A stretch of 64,000 bases of DNA from Psilocybe azurescens (taxonomy: Eukaryota > Basidiomycota > Agaricomycetes > Agaricales > Agrocybaceae): contig JAJIRX010000667.1 in the NCBI GenBank assembly GCA_023853785.1, positions 62,001 through 126,000 of the forward strand. Direction: 5' to 3'. Shown here piece after piece: positions 24,927 through 35,374 of this stretch. The notes under the pieces are model-generated. The model saw nothing but the letters and a program-made list of their open reading frames with translations. It ran no database searches and was not told the origin of the DNA. The stretch's first letter is position 1; each line of letters opens with the position of its first letter. Made by a program: the position numbers and the translations under genes.

Positions 24927-27900
24927 ATGCCTCGCAAACGGACAGTCCAGACGGAGAACTCTGGCATTCTCTCTGGCGTATTCAGTCTACTTAGCAGGGA
25001 ATTCGACTCTTTCGTAGCCAGTGCCACTGGTTCCTCGTCCAATGTATCATAATCCTCGTTTTTGTTCAGGCGTTCTCTAATTAACGCGTTTTCACGCAGG
25101 GTCCATCCACCTCTCGCGTCTCTTTAGAAGACGAGAGCGAGGAATACGATTCAGACTCCCAAGAAGCGGATCAGGATATACTGCATGAAGGATGGGATGA
25201 ACCATCGGCGCCTCGCCCGCGTGTTCGAGACTCCCGAAAAGCTCGCCACGCCTCACCGCCCCCAAACCATCGGCAGCGCGCGACTTCACGGAAGCCTGCA
25301 GTACAATCGCCTCCAGAGGAGGCTATACAATGGATGAAGGTCACTACCAGTTTTATTGACGTGATAGAATGGCCTCTGACTGCAGACAACACAGATATCA
25401 AATCAGAAGGTTCTTGCCATTCTCCCTCTCCGCCGCCTCTTCCCCGAACTCTCAAACGTCGCCCTTCATTTTACCATGCCAGGATCTCTCTTTATCCGCT
25501 CTCCATCACTAGAACCTGACGTACGAGCTCGCCAACGCGACCGACGGCAACGCGTTCGATTCTCTTCCAGGAATCCATCCCCGCCATCCGTCGCCTCCAA
25601 CACACGATCGTCTGCCTCTCCGCCGCGAAAAGACACTTCCACAAACAGTCCTCGTAGGCGCTCACATATGACACCATCTGCCGAGTCTGTTATTGATAAA
25701 TTCCATGGTGAGGACGCCGGTCCATCCATTCTTCTACCCAACCCGAAAAAATCGCCGCACGCTCTTGGGAAGGTGCAGTATATCGACACCATTCAACCAG
25801 CATCCGATTCGTCACCTAGTTATACCAGGAAGGATAAGGGTAAAGCCCGCGCTCTGGATTCCAGTCCTATGGACGATTCAGAAACATCCGGTTTCCTTCG
25901 CGTGGAAGGAAAAGAGAGAGAACTCGTTGCTGCACGGGAAGAGCTCGATAGAAATCAACGTCTCCATGAAGCCAACAGAGACGGTAGTGTGGATCAAGCG
26001 GAAACAGATCGTGACGCGGACAAGGCAAGGATAAGGGAGCTCGAGAGAGAAATTCAGAGATTAAAGGAAGAGGTACATGTGCCGTGAATGGTCTTCATAC
26101 ATAAATAAACTAATTTTCATATCATAGCTATTGAGGAGACCTACTTCATATTCAGGCGGACCTCCTCCGCCTCCTCCACCCCCACCACCGCCTTTTCCTT
26201 TTCCCAAGAAAAATCTCATCTCAATCTCATCCGATGCAGACCCACACAATCTCTTCGCATCCGCACGTGCGTCTCTCAAACAAGCACCTACCCCGGTCGA
26301 AAATCCCATTGTACCCGTTCGAAAGGTAGGTGTGTCGTCAATGGGCATTCCACCCGAAAAGATGGCTGCTTTCCTCAACGAAATGAAGACTGTACGACTG
26401 CGGAAAACGTCTGAACGAACTGGTGCCTCTGGAGGCAATGCAAGTTTTTCGGGCTCGATGCCAACAACAAATAATAGCTTCACGCTACCACCAAGAAGAC
26501 AGTCTTTCTCGTCATTACACCGGCCGCAAATACATGACAATTCTATTGCAAGCACAAGTTCAACGAGTAGATCTGCGCGCCCAGCAACAGCATCTACATC
26601 ATCGAATGTGTTGACCGGTGAAAAGCGTAAACGAACTATCAGCGAGTACCAAGACGATACAAGTAAGTGGCTTTTTCGAGCATACATATCTTTATCTCTA
26701 ACTTGTTTCTGCCATAGGCGGCCCTTCAAAACGCCATTCTGGTATCTCATCGGCTGAGTCCAGCTTCGCATCAGGTTCGGCGTCGTCGCGCACTCTCCCA
26801 GCCGGCGTCTCGATACCCTCCTTCATCTCCCGCCCTATCCTCTCGGTGAAGCAGTTCCAAACGAATACCACCGCCTCTGTTTCCAATACCGCCTCCAGAA
26901 AGTCCGTACACTCCAAACAGCGCCAGACCCCATCAATCACCTCCGCACCGACGCCTTCCCTCTGTTCTGACAACGAGATCGAAAGGGAAGAGGAGACGAG
27001 TCTCGATGACCGGCCGCCCTCTACTCCGCCAGTTGACGAAGGGTTATCTCTGGGAGGCGGAGGACCGTCGAGAGCGTTCTTTAGATTCCGCGGGAATGGG
27101 ATACCTGTTGTCGGCAATGAGGCTAATAGATCGCGTGGTGTCAAGGACGCGCATGCACATTCGCATACAGCGGATGTACACGAAGATGAGGGCGACGATG
27201 AGGACGCAGATGAGGATGTAGAGATGGGCGAAGATATATTGCCTTCGTCTTTGCAACGTGCCCCGGCCCCGGCCCCAATTCGAACGGCTCCAGTTCGAAC
27301 ACCAACTCCTCAAGAATCACGCTCTGACTCTGCGAGAAGAGGAGCTGGCACGCAGAAGCAACAACAGCAGCAACAACCCAAATCCAAATCCAAATCCAAC
27401 GTATTCGCCAAACGACCGCCATCAACACCCTTCCCCAATAAATCCCCTCGCAGACTACGTCCTCCCGCGCATTCGAACTCAAATTCAAATCATCGTGCTA
27501 CCCGACAGGCCCCCATACCCCCAAGGAAGCATGACGATGACGATAATATCTCTGACGGAGAAGATTGTAGAGGGGTAGAGCGAGAAGAAGCAGACGAGGA
27601 CCCTCTTTCGTTGTCGTTCTCGTCTCCAGAGAACATGTACCCTCCTGTTCCTGCTCCTGACCCTCCTACCCGCCTGGCATCGTCGTCAGATCGCGAAGCT
27701 TCGTCACGAAGGACACTCGGGAAGATCGCAAAGGCAGGAAAGACGCGAACGGAAACGCGTCGGCCGGGTTCTTCACGCGCCAAAAAGGCGCCTGAACCGG
27801 TCCAGGAATTTGAGCATGAGCATGAACACGACGAGCATGATTTCGAGGCGCCGTCTTCACCGTCTATTCGTCTCCATCGTGCTCGCTCTAATTCTCGTTC

Positions 27901-28546
27901 TTCCGTGAATACAGCTGCGTCTGTTTCTCGACAGCCCCCGCCTCCGCCTTCGCCTCCACCTCCACAACCGCCCCAACCACAACCACAATCGCAAACACAG
28001 CGCTCAATATCCCGGTTCCGATCCGACTCACGCTCCGGCAGACGTCTCACCCTGGACGAAGAGCTGCGCAATGCCGCCATCCCATTCTCTCGGGATCTTG
28101 ATCTCGACAGGGCAGAAATGGGCGGAGATGGAGCCCACGAGGACCACGACAGACACAGTGGCGAGGAATTCGAGAGCGGTGTGTTCAGCAGCGTGGGCAC
28201 TCGGAGCAAGCGGCTCGGATTTTTGGCGCACGGAGGTGCGGGCGGTGCGCCTGTGTTTATGGGTGTTGGGTATGTGGACGGTGCTGAGGAGGAGGAACAT
28301 GAACGAGACGAGCAAGATGAACACCGTAGCGGAGGCAGTGATCATACCCATGATGAACATGAACATGCAGCCGAAAACCCATTCGACTTTGAATCCGCCG
28401 AACCTGAATATGCTGAGAAAGATGCATTTGAAGATGGAGGCAGAGAAGATGACGACGACGAATATATCCCACCTCCCATACGGGCCCCGGCCAAGATCAA
28501 GACGAAACCGAAAGCTTTCGTGTCTAAAATTCCTCGAAGGCGGTAG
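24927..28546 (+). CDS. Large low-complexity protein with poly-proline and WH2-like motif
   Basis: Exons join in one frame to ~1,070 residues. The start is MPRKRTVQTENSGILSGVF; a Ser/Pro/Arg-rich region and a short charged coiled coil (DKARIRELEREIQRLKEE) follow. Next is a 12-proline tract near 26160-26200, then PPEKMAAFLNEMKTVRLRKTS. That last segment fits the WH2 actin-binding pattern (amphipathic helix followed by LRKT). The C-terminal half is disordered: acidic His/Asp/Glu runs, Gln runs, Arg/Ser stretches, ending KIPRRR. Proline tract plus WH2 suggests actin regulation, as in WASP/verprolin-type proteins, but no other domain of those families was found. The link to the upstream exon is supported by an in-frame splice at 25338. 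Confidence 0.7.
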
Positions 28547-29230
28547 TCGTCGTCGTCATATGTATCCCGAACATCTTGTATATCTTGCCATCCATCCCTC
28601 AATCTCAAGTCTACCTTTCTTTCCACTTATTTACTTTTATGTATCATATTTTCGGTCTTTTCTTTTTCTTTCTTGTTTACAGTATCGGTATATCTCATCT
28701 CGTATCTGTCTTACCCATCCATCCATCTTGCTATTTTCTTGCTTTCTTTGGTCCTCGAGTCTCAAATTCTGGCATATATCCGTTTCTTTTCCTTCAATTC
28801 GGGCACGTTGGTTGTATATGTATCAATTTACCGAATGATTATGCACGTTGTGCAACAATTCCAGCTCGTTGGGATGTCTACTCAACCGAGGAGATTTTTC
28901 AAAGGTGTCCACTTGCTTTGATAACAGGGCTGTAAGAAACAAACGAAATTCAAGGTTTAGAACATATGTAAAAAAAAAAATCCATTACACTAGACACAAG
29001 ACACGGAAAAGGTGCATGCATGAAGACAAAAGATGGGTACTGTAGATATATAAGATGCGAGAGAGGATATACAAATATATATAAAATGGTCCATTGAGCC
29101 ATCTCCGCCAAAACTCCTCTTACAGCCCACGAAACGTTCTTCAAATCATTGTCGTCATCATCGTCATCGTCGTCCATGTTGATCAATCATTAATAGAATC
29201 CAATCCAGAAACTCCAATCGCAGAGGGCAT
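28547..29230. other. Convergent intergenic region, 684 bp
   Basis: Pyrimidine-rich 3' flank with a ten-A run near 28970 and TATATA-rich sequence near 29045-29085, between two convergent genes. No gene, tRNA or element is recognised. Confidence 0.6.
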
Positions 29231-30840
29231 CTATCGGTATCCGGAATAGCTCTCATATCCAGGCGGCCCACCTGCTCCTGGCGACGTAGGCACCTTGCCC
29301 CTCCCCCACCGACAGAAGCACGCACCGCCGCATACGGGTCCGCATACTGCATCGTCCGGCTCACCATAGGCCCGCCCATATCCGGCTCCGGCAGGACAGG
29401 CGGCGCAGCCGTCCGCGCAGGCGAGGCGGTGCCCGTGCCCGCGTACATCGACGACGTATTCGAGTTGGCATTCGAGTTGCTGCCGCCGTAGCCCCCGAAC
29501 CCAGACGGCGCGGGGTCCGAGAACGCGCCGTACGCGTCCATGCTCGGGCGGCCCGCGAGCGGCTGGTGCTGCTGCAGCGCAGGCGTGTATGCCGAGGATG
29601 ACGGGGGCGCTGCGCCGTACCGCTGCGCGCCAGGATACGGGTCGGCGAAGGAGCGACTGCGCGGCGTCGTCGTCGTAGGCGGGGGAGGCGGTGGCGGTAG
29701 TGCGGCGCGCGGGGCGACGTGCATGTACGACGCGTCGTCGTCCATGTCCGCGTCTTCCTCATCGTGGCCGGTCTGCGGGCGCTGGAAGGGCGGGTCGCGC
29801 TGCGTGTGGGCGTGGAGCTTACCCGAGCGCCAGTCGAGCACGAGCATGACCAGGGATGCGGCCCAGAATGCTATGCGCACGGGGGGTTGGTAAATGGCCC
29901 TTGAAACGTCCAATGAAAACACCACATACCGAATGCAAACCAGAAGAAGATGGCGGCTGCCTTTTTGGTGCTACACCATCCAGGGAGGCCGTTCTTGAAG
30001 TCATCGCCCAGACTCTCCGAATGAGGATCATTGTCCTTATTCTTACACCCCGGTTGCGTCCACGCAGAGATAGTAACCACAAATCTATGAGGTATTACAC
30101 TTGGCCACGGCTCATAGTATAGATCACAAGAAGCGCAGCACTCACGCGATAAGCAGGCTGAAAGTGACTCCAGTACCAGTGAGGATGAACCCAACGCGGA
30201 CCTCCTTGAGCGCGCGCGCGAGGCGCACGAATTTATCGTACTTTTCGTAGGCTACCGGCACGCCGAGCATGAACGCCGACAAAAACATGCCCGATATTGA
30301 GACAAAGAGCGCGAAGCCCGACAGACCAGCTATGCACAAGTTTGTCAACCAGATTGAACGCGTCAAAGAAACGGAAAAAAACGGACAAGGCCCAACATGC
30401 CATTTCGCCTGAAAGCTGGCCACGCTCGCGAAGCACGCCATGGCAAGGAAGTTGAAGAATATCTGTGAGGTATGCAGTATAATAGTCGGTTTCGACACGA
30501 TCATCTACAAAGGCCGATAGGTCAGCAAAACCATACTTTTCGCAGAAATGGACAATTGAAGATGGACCCAAAGCCAAACAAGCCATATAGGCGGAATGAG
30601 GAGCAGCAGGGCGAAGAGTGCTTGACTGTGGGCCATGGGCAGCATGGAGAAGAAACCATGGAGGATCATTACGTAAAGGAGGAGGAATACGGATATGTTT
30701 GTGGGAGACTAGGCTGGTTCGTAACTCACATCGTCGTCTATGGGGCCCATGCCGCTGCCAATGCCGGCTGAGGATGGTTTAGCATGCTTGGAGGGCGCAA
30801 ATCTGCTTGCTAGGTCTGATATTTTGTCGAGGAGGGGCAT
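29231..30840 (-). CDS. Tetraspan (MARVEL-like) membrane protein with disordered tail
   Basis: The reverse strand starts MPLLDKISDLASRFAPSK. Hydrophobic segments follow: VFLLLYVMILHGFFSML, ALFALLLLIPPIWLVWLW, FFNFLAMACFASVASF, GFALFVSISGMFLSAFMLG and FILTGTGVTFSLLIA, then AFWAASLVMLVLDW after a Cys-containing loop. A long Pro/Tyr/Gly/Ser-rich tail follows (ADPYPGAQRYGAAPP...). The layout resembles fungal MARVEL/SUR7-like plasma-membrane proteins; no sequence motif proves this. Near 29299 the literal frame leaves a natural-looking end. One extra G in a GGGG run would give PGYESYSGYR and a stop at 29231, which I take as the true end; the literal frame continues to about 29164. Confidence 0.62.
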
Positions 30841-31041
30841 GGGGAGTAGATGGAGCAGGTAAGAGGAGTATTCAAGCTCTAGTCAAGTGAAGCAATGCAA
30901 AGCGGCTGTGTCCATTCAAACCACGTGCTAACTGCGTATTTTCCAACACAACCGTCCGTTTCGGCTACATAGCGACAGCAATTAACTTAGATACCAGTAA
31001 GCAAGTATTATATTATTTTCTCCGTCTCCGTCTCATCCTCC

Positions 31042-32230
31042 TCAGCGTTGTTCGGGGTATCCCGCAGCACCGGCTCCATAGGCCGCATGAGGTCCTGGGG
31101 ACGCTCTTCCCCCATAGGCCGCCTGCGGTCCAGGAGAAGTCGTTCCACCATACGCTGTCTGTGGGCCAGGAGACGTCCTTCCACCTCCATAGCCCACATG
31201 CGGGCCCGGGCTCTGTCTTCCAGCATCATACTCGTATGGAGGCTCGGCGGCGTACGCGGCATGAGGCCCGGGGCTCATTCTGCCTTGAGCATTCATCTGT
31301 GTCATTGGTATCGCCTCGCCCGTCCAGCCTGGTGCGCCCTGCTGCTCGAGGGTGCCGGGGACAGGACCGCGATACGGGTCGTAGTAGGCACCCACAGCGC
31401 CGGGGTCGTCTCGGTATGGTTGATTGGGGTTCAAATGAGGCAAGGGCGGTACCGCATACGGATCTGTGCCCCCGGAGTTGAAATCTGGGGTGGAGTAGTT
31501 CGTAGATGGGCGCCTTGACAGGGAGCTTTCAGAACCGGTGTCAAAACCTGAGCGGCCAGTGTTATGGACAGGCAGGGGTGCGAGTCTCCAGCGCCGGCGC
31601 CGTGCGTATTTAGATCGGGCCACTTGATAGCTTCGTCTACGCGAAAATAAGAAAGAAAGAAAGCATGCCTTGTTAACTGAAAAACGTACTGTCGTCAAAG
31701 TCTGAAAAACGCTTCCTGGTGAATTTCCAGACAAAGAAGGCGATGATTCCAATGACAGCGATACCACCGGCGACAGCGAGGCCGACGATAGAGCCGGTGC
31801 CCAAGCCGGAAGACTTTTCATCATCACCATCGTCTGGAGCGGTGGTGGAGGAGTTACTAGGGGCAGAAGATGTGGCAGAGCCAGTGATAGTTATTGTGAC
31901 TTCGACACCATTGGAGGTTGTGAGCGAGACGGGCAAGGATGAGGATGATTGGGTAGGAGTGGCTGAGGGTGTAGTGCTGGATGACAAGGACGTGGGAGTG
32001 GTGGAGGAACTTGAGGCGGAGGATGCAGAAGAGACGCTACTAGTAGAGGAGACGGACGACGAGGAGGACACAGACGATGACGACGAAGAAGAGCTGGAGG
32101 AGCTGGAGGAAGAAGAAGAACTTGATTTTGTAGGGTCTGTTGGGTCGTTTGGATCGGGCGTCTGTCTGGCGAAGAGATTTGCAGAAACCTGGAGAGAAAG
32201 ACAAGCAAGGACGAGCCAAGACAGACGCAT
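31042..32230 (-). CDS. Serine-rich type I membrane protein (possible wall sensor)
   Basis: A signal peptide (MRLSWLVLACLSLQVSAN) is followed by an ~80-residue Ser/Thr region with a run of more than 15 serines. A membrane span comes next (GSIVGLAVAGGIAVIGIIAFFVW), then KFTRKRFSDFDD. The cytoplasmic side starts EAIKWPDLN and ends in a Gly/Pro/Tyr-rich tail with five SPGP-type repeats. The layout resembles Mid2/WSC-like cell-wall stress sensors of fungi, but the extracellular side lacks a WSC cysteine domain. At 31575-31578 a GGGG run appears one base short: EAIKWPDLN... and VHNTGRSGFDTGSE lie in adjacent frames. Its start is 430 bp from the divergent zinc-finger gene. Confidence 0.7.
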
Positions 32231-32497
32231 TAGTGAGGTATACAGAAAGAAAGATTGAGCACAGCCACACAACTAACACTTTATGTACCTGCCACAATTG
32301 GTCATCTCATCATCACTCTCGACTCTCTTTCTCCCCTCCCCCACCCTCCCCGCATCGCCTCCACTATACCCTATCATGTACAATGATCTCCTTCCCGAAA
32401 GGCTGTGGGTCCCGTGGTCGTCCCGTCTTTTCGCGACCTCTGGCTCTGGTATTAGGGTTAACGCTGCATTTGCATAGCACCACCTGTAAACTCTATA

Positions 32498-32650
32498 AAA
32501 CCTGTCTTTCGAACGAGTCACCTCTGCTTTCCTTTGTTCATCTTTTACACTTCTGTTCTGCGAAAACTCATTAAACCTGAGCCTTCCGGTTGAGTTACCT
32601 CTGCTTTCCTTTGTTCGTCTTTTACCCTTCTGTTCTGCAAAACCCTATTT
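32498..32650. repeat. Tandem 77-bp direct repeat in a divergent promoter
   Basis: Two adjacent units with a 77-bp period share CCTCTGCTTTCCTTTGTTC, TCTTTTAC and CTTCTGTTCTGC. The second unit ends about 15 bp before the zinc-finger start codon. A TATAAAA sequence near 32493 lies just upstream of the first unit, so the repeats probably fall in the promoter or 5' leader. Confidence 0.8.
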
Positions 32651-32660
32651 TGTCTACCCC

Positions 32661-33964
32661 ATGGAATCGGGCGAAGCTTACGCTGATCGTAACGATTCGG
32701 AAGACTTTGATGCTCCAGCGATACATGTCGATGGTAAGTCTCCGTCCATCATCGTCCTCCATCTTATTGCTGAACCGACAATGCAGACTACGAGTGCAGC
32801 CACGCCGTAATACCAGAGCCCCTTCCTCCACACTTGCAACACCGCTTCCGTGGTTTCAATTCAGGTCTTTTGATACCTGCTGGGTTTCACCACGGGGGTT
32901 CCGATTCAGGCAGTGATTACCAGTCGAGCTGTCCCCTTCTCCCACCCCTTCATCGTCGTATTGCTCTATCAACTCTCCAGAGCCGCCATACCTCTTAGAG
33001 ACCTTTGATAATCTCCATTTCGACCACCATGCGGACGCTGACAACTCTCCGGTGATACCTGACCAGCACCACTCGATCTCGAACTTTCCCTCCACGCCCT
33101 CCACATCATCTTCGTATAACCCATCTGTGTATAACTCTCCGTCGTCTCCTCCAGGAAACCCTTTCGATATTCCATATGCTGATGGCCTTCTATACCCTCA
33201 CTACTCTCAATTCCAGCCGCCGCCGTCGTCAGAGTTCTACCAAATGCAGAACCTCTCGTCCCGTTCTCTGCCAGAACTATTCACAGGTCCTCAAGAAGAT
33301 CCCGGGTCGTCATCGACCCAGCTGCGGAGAATCGTCTCATCCTCATCTATGGCCTCCTCACGATCCGGCCCATACACCCCAGACGATCCTCCTACTTATC
33401 GCGATGGCCTCTTCCCCTTCTCCTTCTTCCTCCCAGTCTTCGGCCCGCCCACCGCCTTCGCCTCCGCAAGCGAGAGCGAGGTCGCCTCCGCCTCGCCTCA
33501 CATCAACATGTACAACATCCACGAATGCATAAGGGATCATTCCGACGAGCAGGCACCCGATGTCGAAGAAGTCCGGCGCGTCATCGCCACGACATCGCCT
33601 GGCAGCAGGGAGTTCTTCAAGAAGAGCGTGAAGACCAGCGTGTCTACTCCCGCGGGAAACATTGCTAGTGAAAAGCGCAGGAAGAACCCTGGCAGATTTG
33701 TGTGCAGGTTTTGCCAGAAGTCGTTCACGAGGAAGTTGGGCTTGGATAGTACGTGCATTTCCCCCTTTTTTTTCTCGAGTTGTGCGCGTTGCTGATATAT
33801 GAACAGATCACCTGAAGTCTCATTTGGGTATCGTCGACAAGCAATGCAGGTTCTGTCAGAGAATGTTCGCCACCTCTCTTGGGAGGCACATGAAGCGATG
33901 CAGATTGAACCCGGATCGACAAGCTCCGTTGTCGTCGTCGTCATCTTCGAAGGAAACCAGCTAA
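32661..33964 (+). CDS. C2H2 zinc-finger protein, probable transcription factor
   Basis: Three exons. An acidic start (MESGEAYADRNDSEDFD) and a long Ser/Pro/Tyr-rich region lead to EFFKKSVKTSVSTPAGN. Two C-terminal fingers follow: CRFCQKSFTRKLGLDNHLKSH (C2H2) and CRFCQRMFATSLGRHMKRC (C2HC). The last intron splits the first finger after GLD. The end is basic then serine-rich, stopping after SKETS. A DNA-binding regulator is the natural inference; I cannot name an ortholog. In the second exon a CCCC run at 32933-32936 appears one base short, since the frame moves from DYQSSCP to SPTPSSSYCSINSPEPPYLL. Confidence 0.78.
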
Positions 33965-34627
33965 CGATCCACATTTCTACTTCCACGGCCCTTCTATTTG
34001 TTATTTCTTTCATTCATCTTTCTGTAACTTTTTAGATATTATTTTCTTTATTCCGGTCCTTTGGTGTCTCATTTTGTTCTTATTTGGTCCTTCGGGATAT
34101 GTTTTCTATTTGCATCTCTCTTCATCTTTGATTACTCGCTAGTATCGATTGACTCTTTCGCAACCCCAAAAGTACTGCAAAGTTTTATGGATCATTCTCA
34201 CGTAACCCCCTCCCGTTTCGAAAATTTTTATTTTTGATACCCCTGCGCGACAGTGAACCCTTACATTGTGCTTGGTTTTGTACGCCCATTTCAAACGACT
34301 TTTATGAATCTTAATGCCTTTTTGCATCTTTCATCTTTCATCTATATCTGATTCCATTTCCATCTTATATTTATCATCCATTCCATACATGTCTCGCACT
34401 ACATTTGCATCGCCTTTATTCGTTACACGCATCCCCTTCATGTTCGGTTCTCATCCCATCCCATCTCATCCATACAAGCAATGTAAACAATCATATCGGA
34501 CAGCTCTTCAAAATGTGTACCAAATATGTAGTATATACCAAATGTTCCTTCCCCCAGTCCCCTCCAGTACAATACAATTCATACAGCATTATATTACAAA
34601 CCCACTGCATGTTTTCCAAGTGCACCT
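33965..34627. other. Gene-poor AT/pyrimidine-rich region
   Basis: No convincing gene. The sequence is T/C-rich with TTTCATTCATC-like tracts, probably the 3' flank of the zinc-finger gene, before the retroposed insertion. Confidence 0.5.
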
Positions 34628-34897
34628 GTGTTCAAGCCGGATTATTTCCTGCCGGTGCTGTTGGTGGGTGTTTGCACCCCAGGTTACTGTTGTCGTGAGG
34701 CAGTTCTTGGGACCCCACTTTCCTGCCCTTGCTCATTGTCTCTTGTTGTAGATTTCAGTTGGATTTCAGAGTTGCAAATGGTCACTTTCGTAGTTACTTT
34801 GGTGCACTTACAACAACCAGACTGCTATTGCGCACCAGTATACAAATTGCAGATTTCATTAAAAAAAAAAAAAAAAAAAAAAACCAGTGTTCAAGCC
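34625..34897 (+). mobile_element. Poly(A)-tailed retroposed insertion (SINE or 5'-truncated copy)
   Basis: A ~245-bp insert (34639-34883) ends in 23 consecutive A residues. It is flanked by direct repeats: CCTGTGTTCAAGCC at 34625-34638 and CCAGTGTTCAAGCC at 34884-34897, identical in 13 of 14 positions, with the downstream copy starting exactly after the poly(A). This is the signature of LINE-mediated target-primed retroposition. The body has no long frame and no clear tRNA-like A/B boxes, so it may be a SINE, a truncated LINE end or a processed RNA copy. Confidence 0.8.
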
Positions 34898-35374
34898 ACA
34901 AAGTTCTGCTTGAATTCCGGTCATCATGATTAGTTCATTGAACTGCCTTCAACAATGGCCAGCTTTGCAAGATTGCCTGAAGCAGGGCATGTCTCATGTT
35001 CTGGTTGAAGTTCTAATCAGAAGAACTTGAAAGAATGAACTCGGGCAAGTTGTCAATACTATGGCTGTGCCAATGATACAAGTGCTGCTAGTGGTATAAA
35101 TGTACTCGGAAAGTTTGCGGAAATTGGTCCTTGATAATAAGAGTACGTGTGTATGTTGTATTTGCATCGAGGTCGTGAAACTCCAAACATTGTCCTCGGA
35201 CAGCGCAAAAGATGTTGCAAAAGTATCAAGTGCCGCCGAGCAGCCCGAGCGTCAATGACAGTACCGTCGATGTCATTGCACGTGACACTGAAAGCTATTA
35301 TTGACACTCGCTGCGCTCAAATTGTTTGCTGCTTGCAATTACTAGAGACCGGCTCACCTCTCAAGAATGTAAAC
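34898..35374. other. Intergenic region upstream of the YEATS gene
   Basis: A long frame runs from 35147 into the YEATS gene, but its residues before MSSPKRRR are not protein-like, so I treat it as 5' leader. Nothing else is recognised. Confidence 0.5.

Noticed and set aside
26160..28546. Formin identity for the large poly-proline protein
   Set aside because: A formin would need an FH2 domain after the proline tract; the remaining sequence is low-complexity with no such fold.
29361..29762. Arg/Thr-rich frame on the reverse strand and a Gly/Ala-rich frame on the forward strand in the tetraspan tail
   Set aside because: Both are shadows of the Pro/Tyr/Gly-rich tail in a GC-rich region; only the main frame has the membrane segments.
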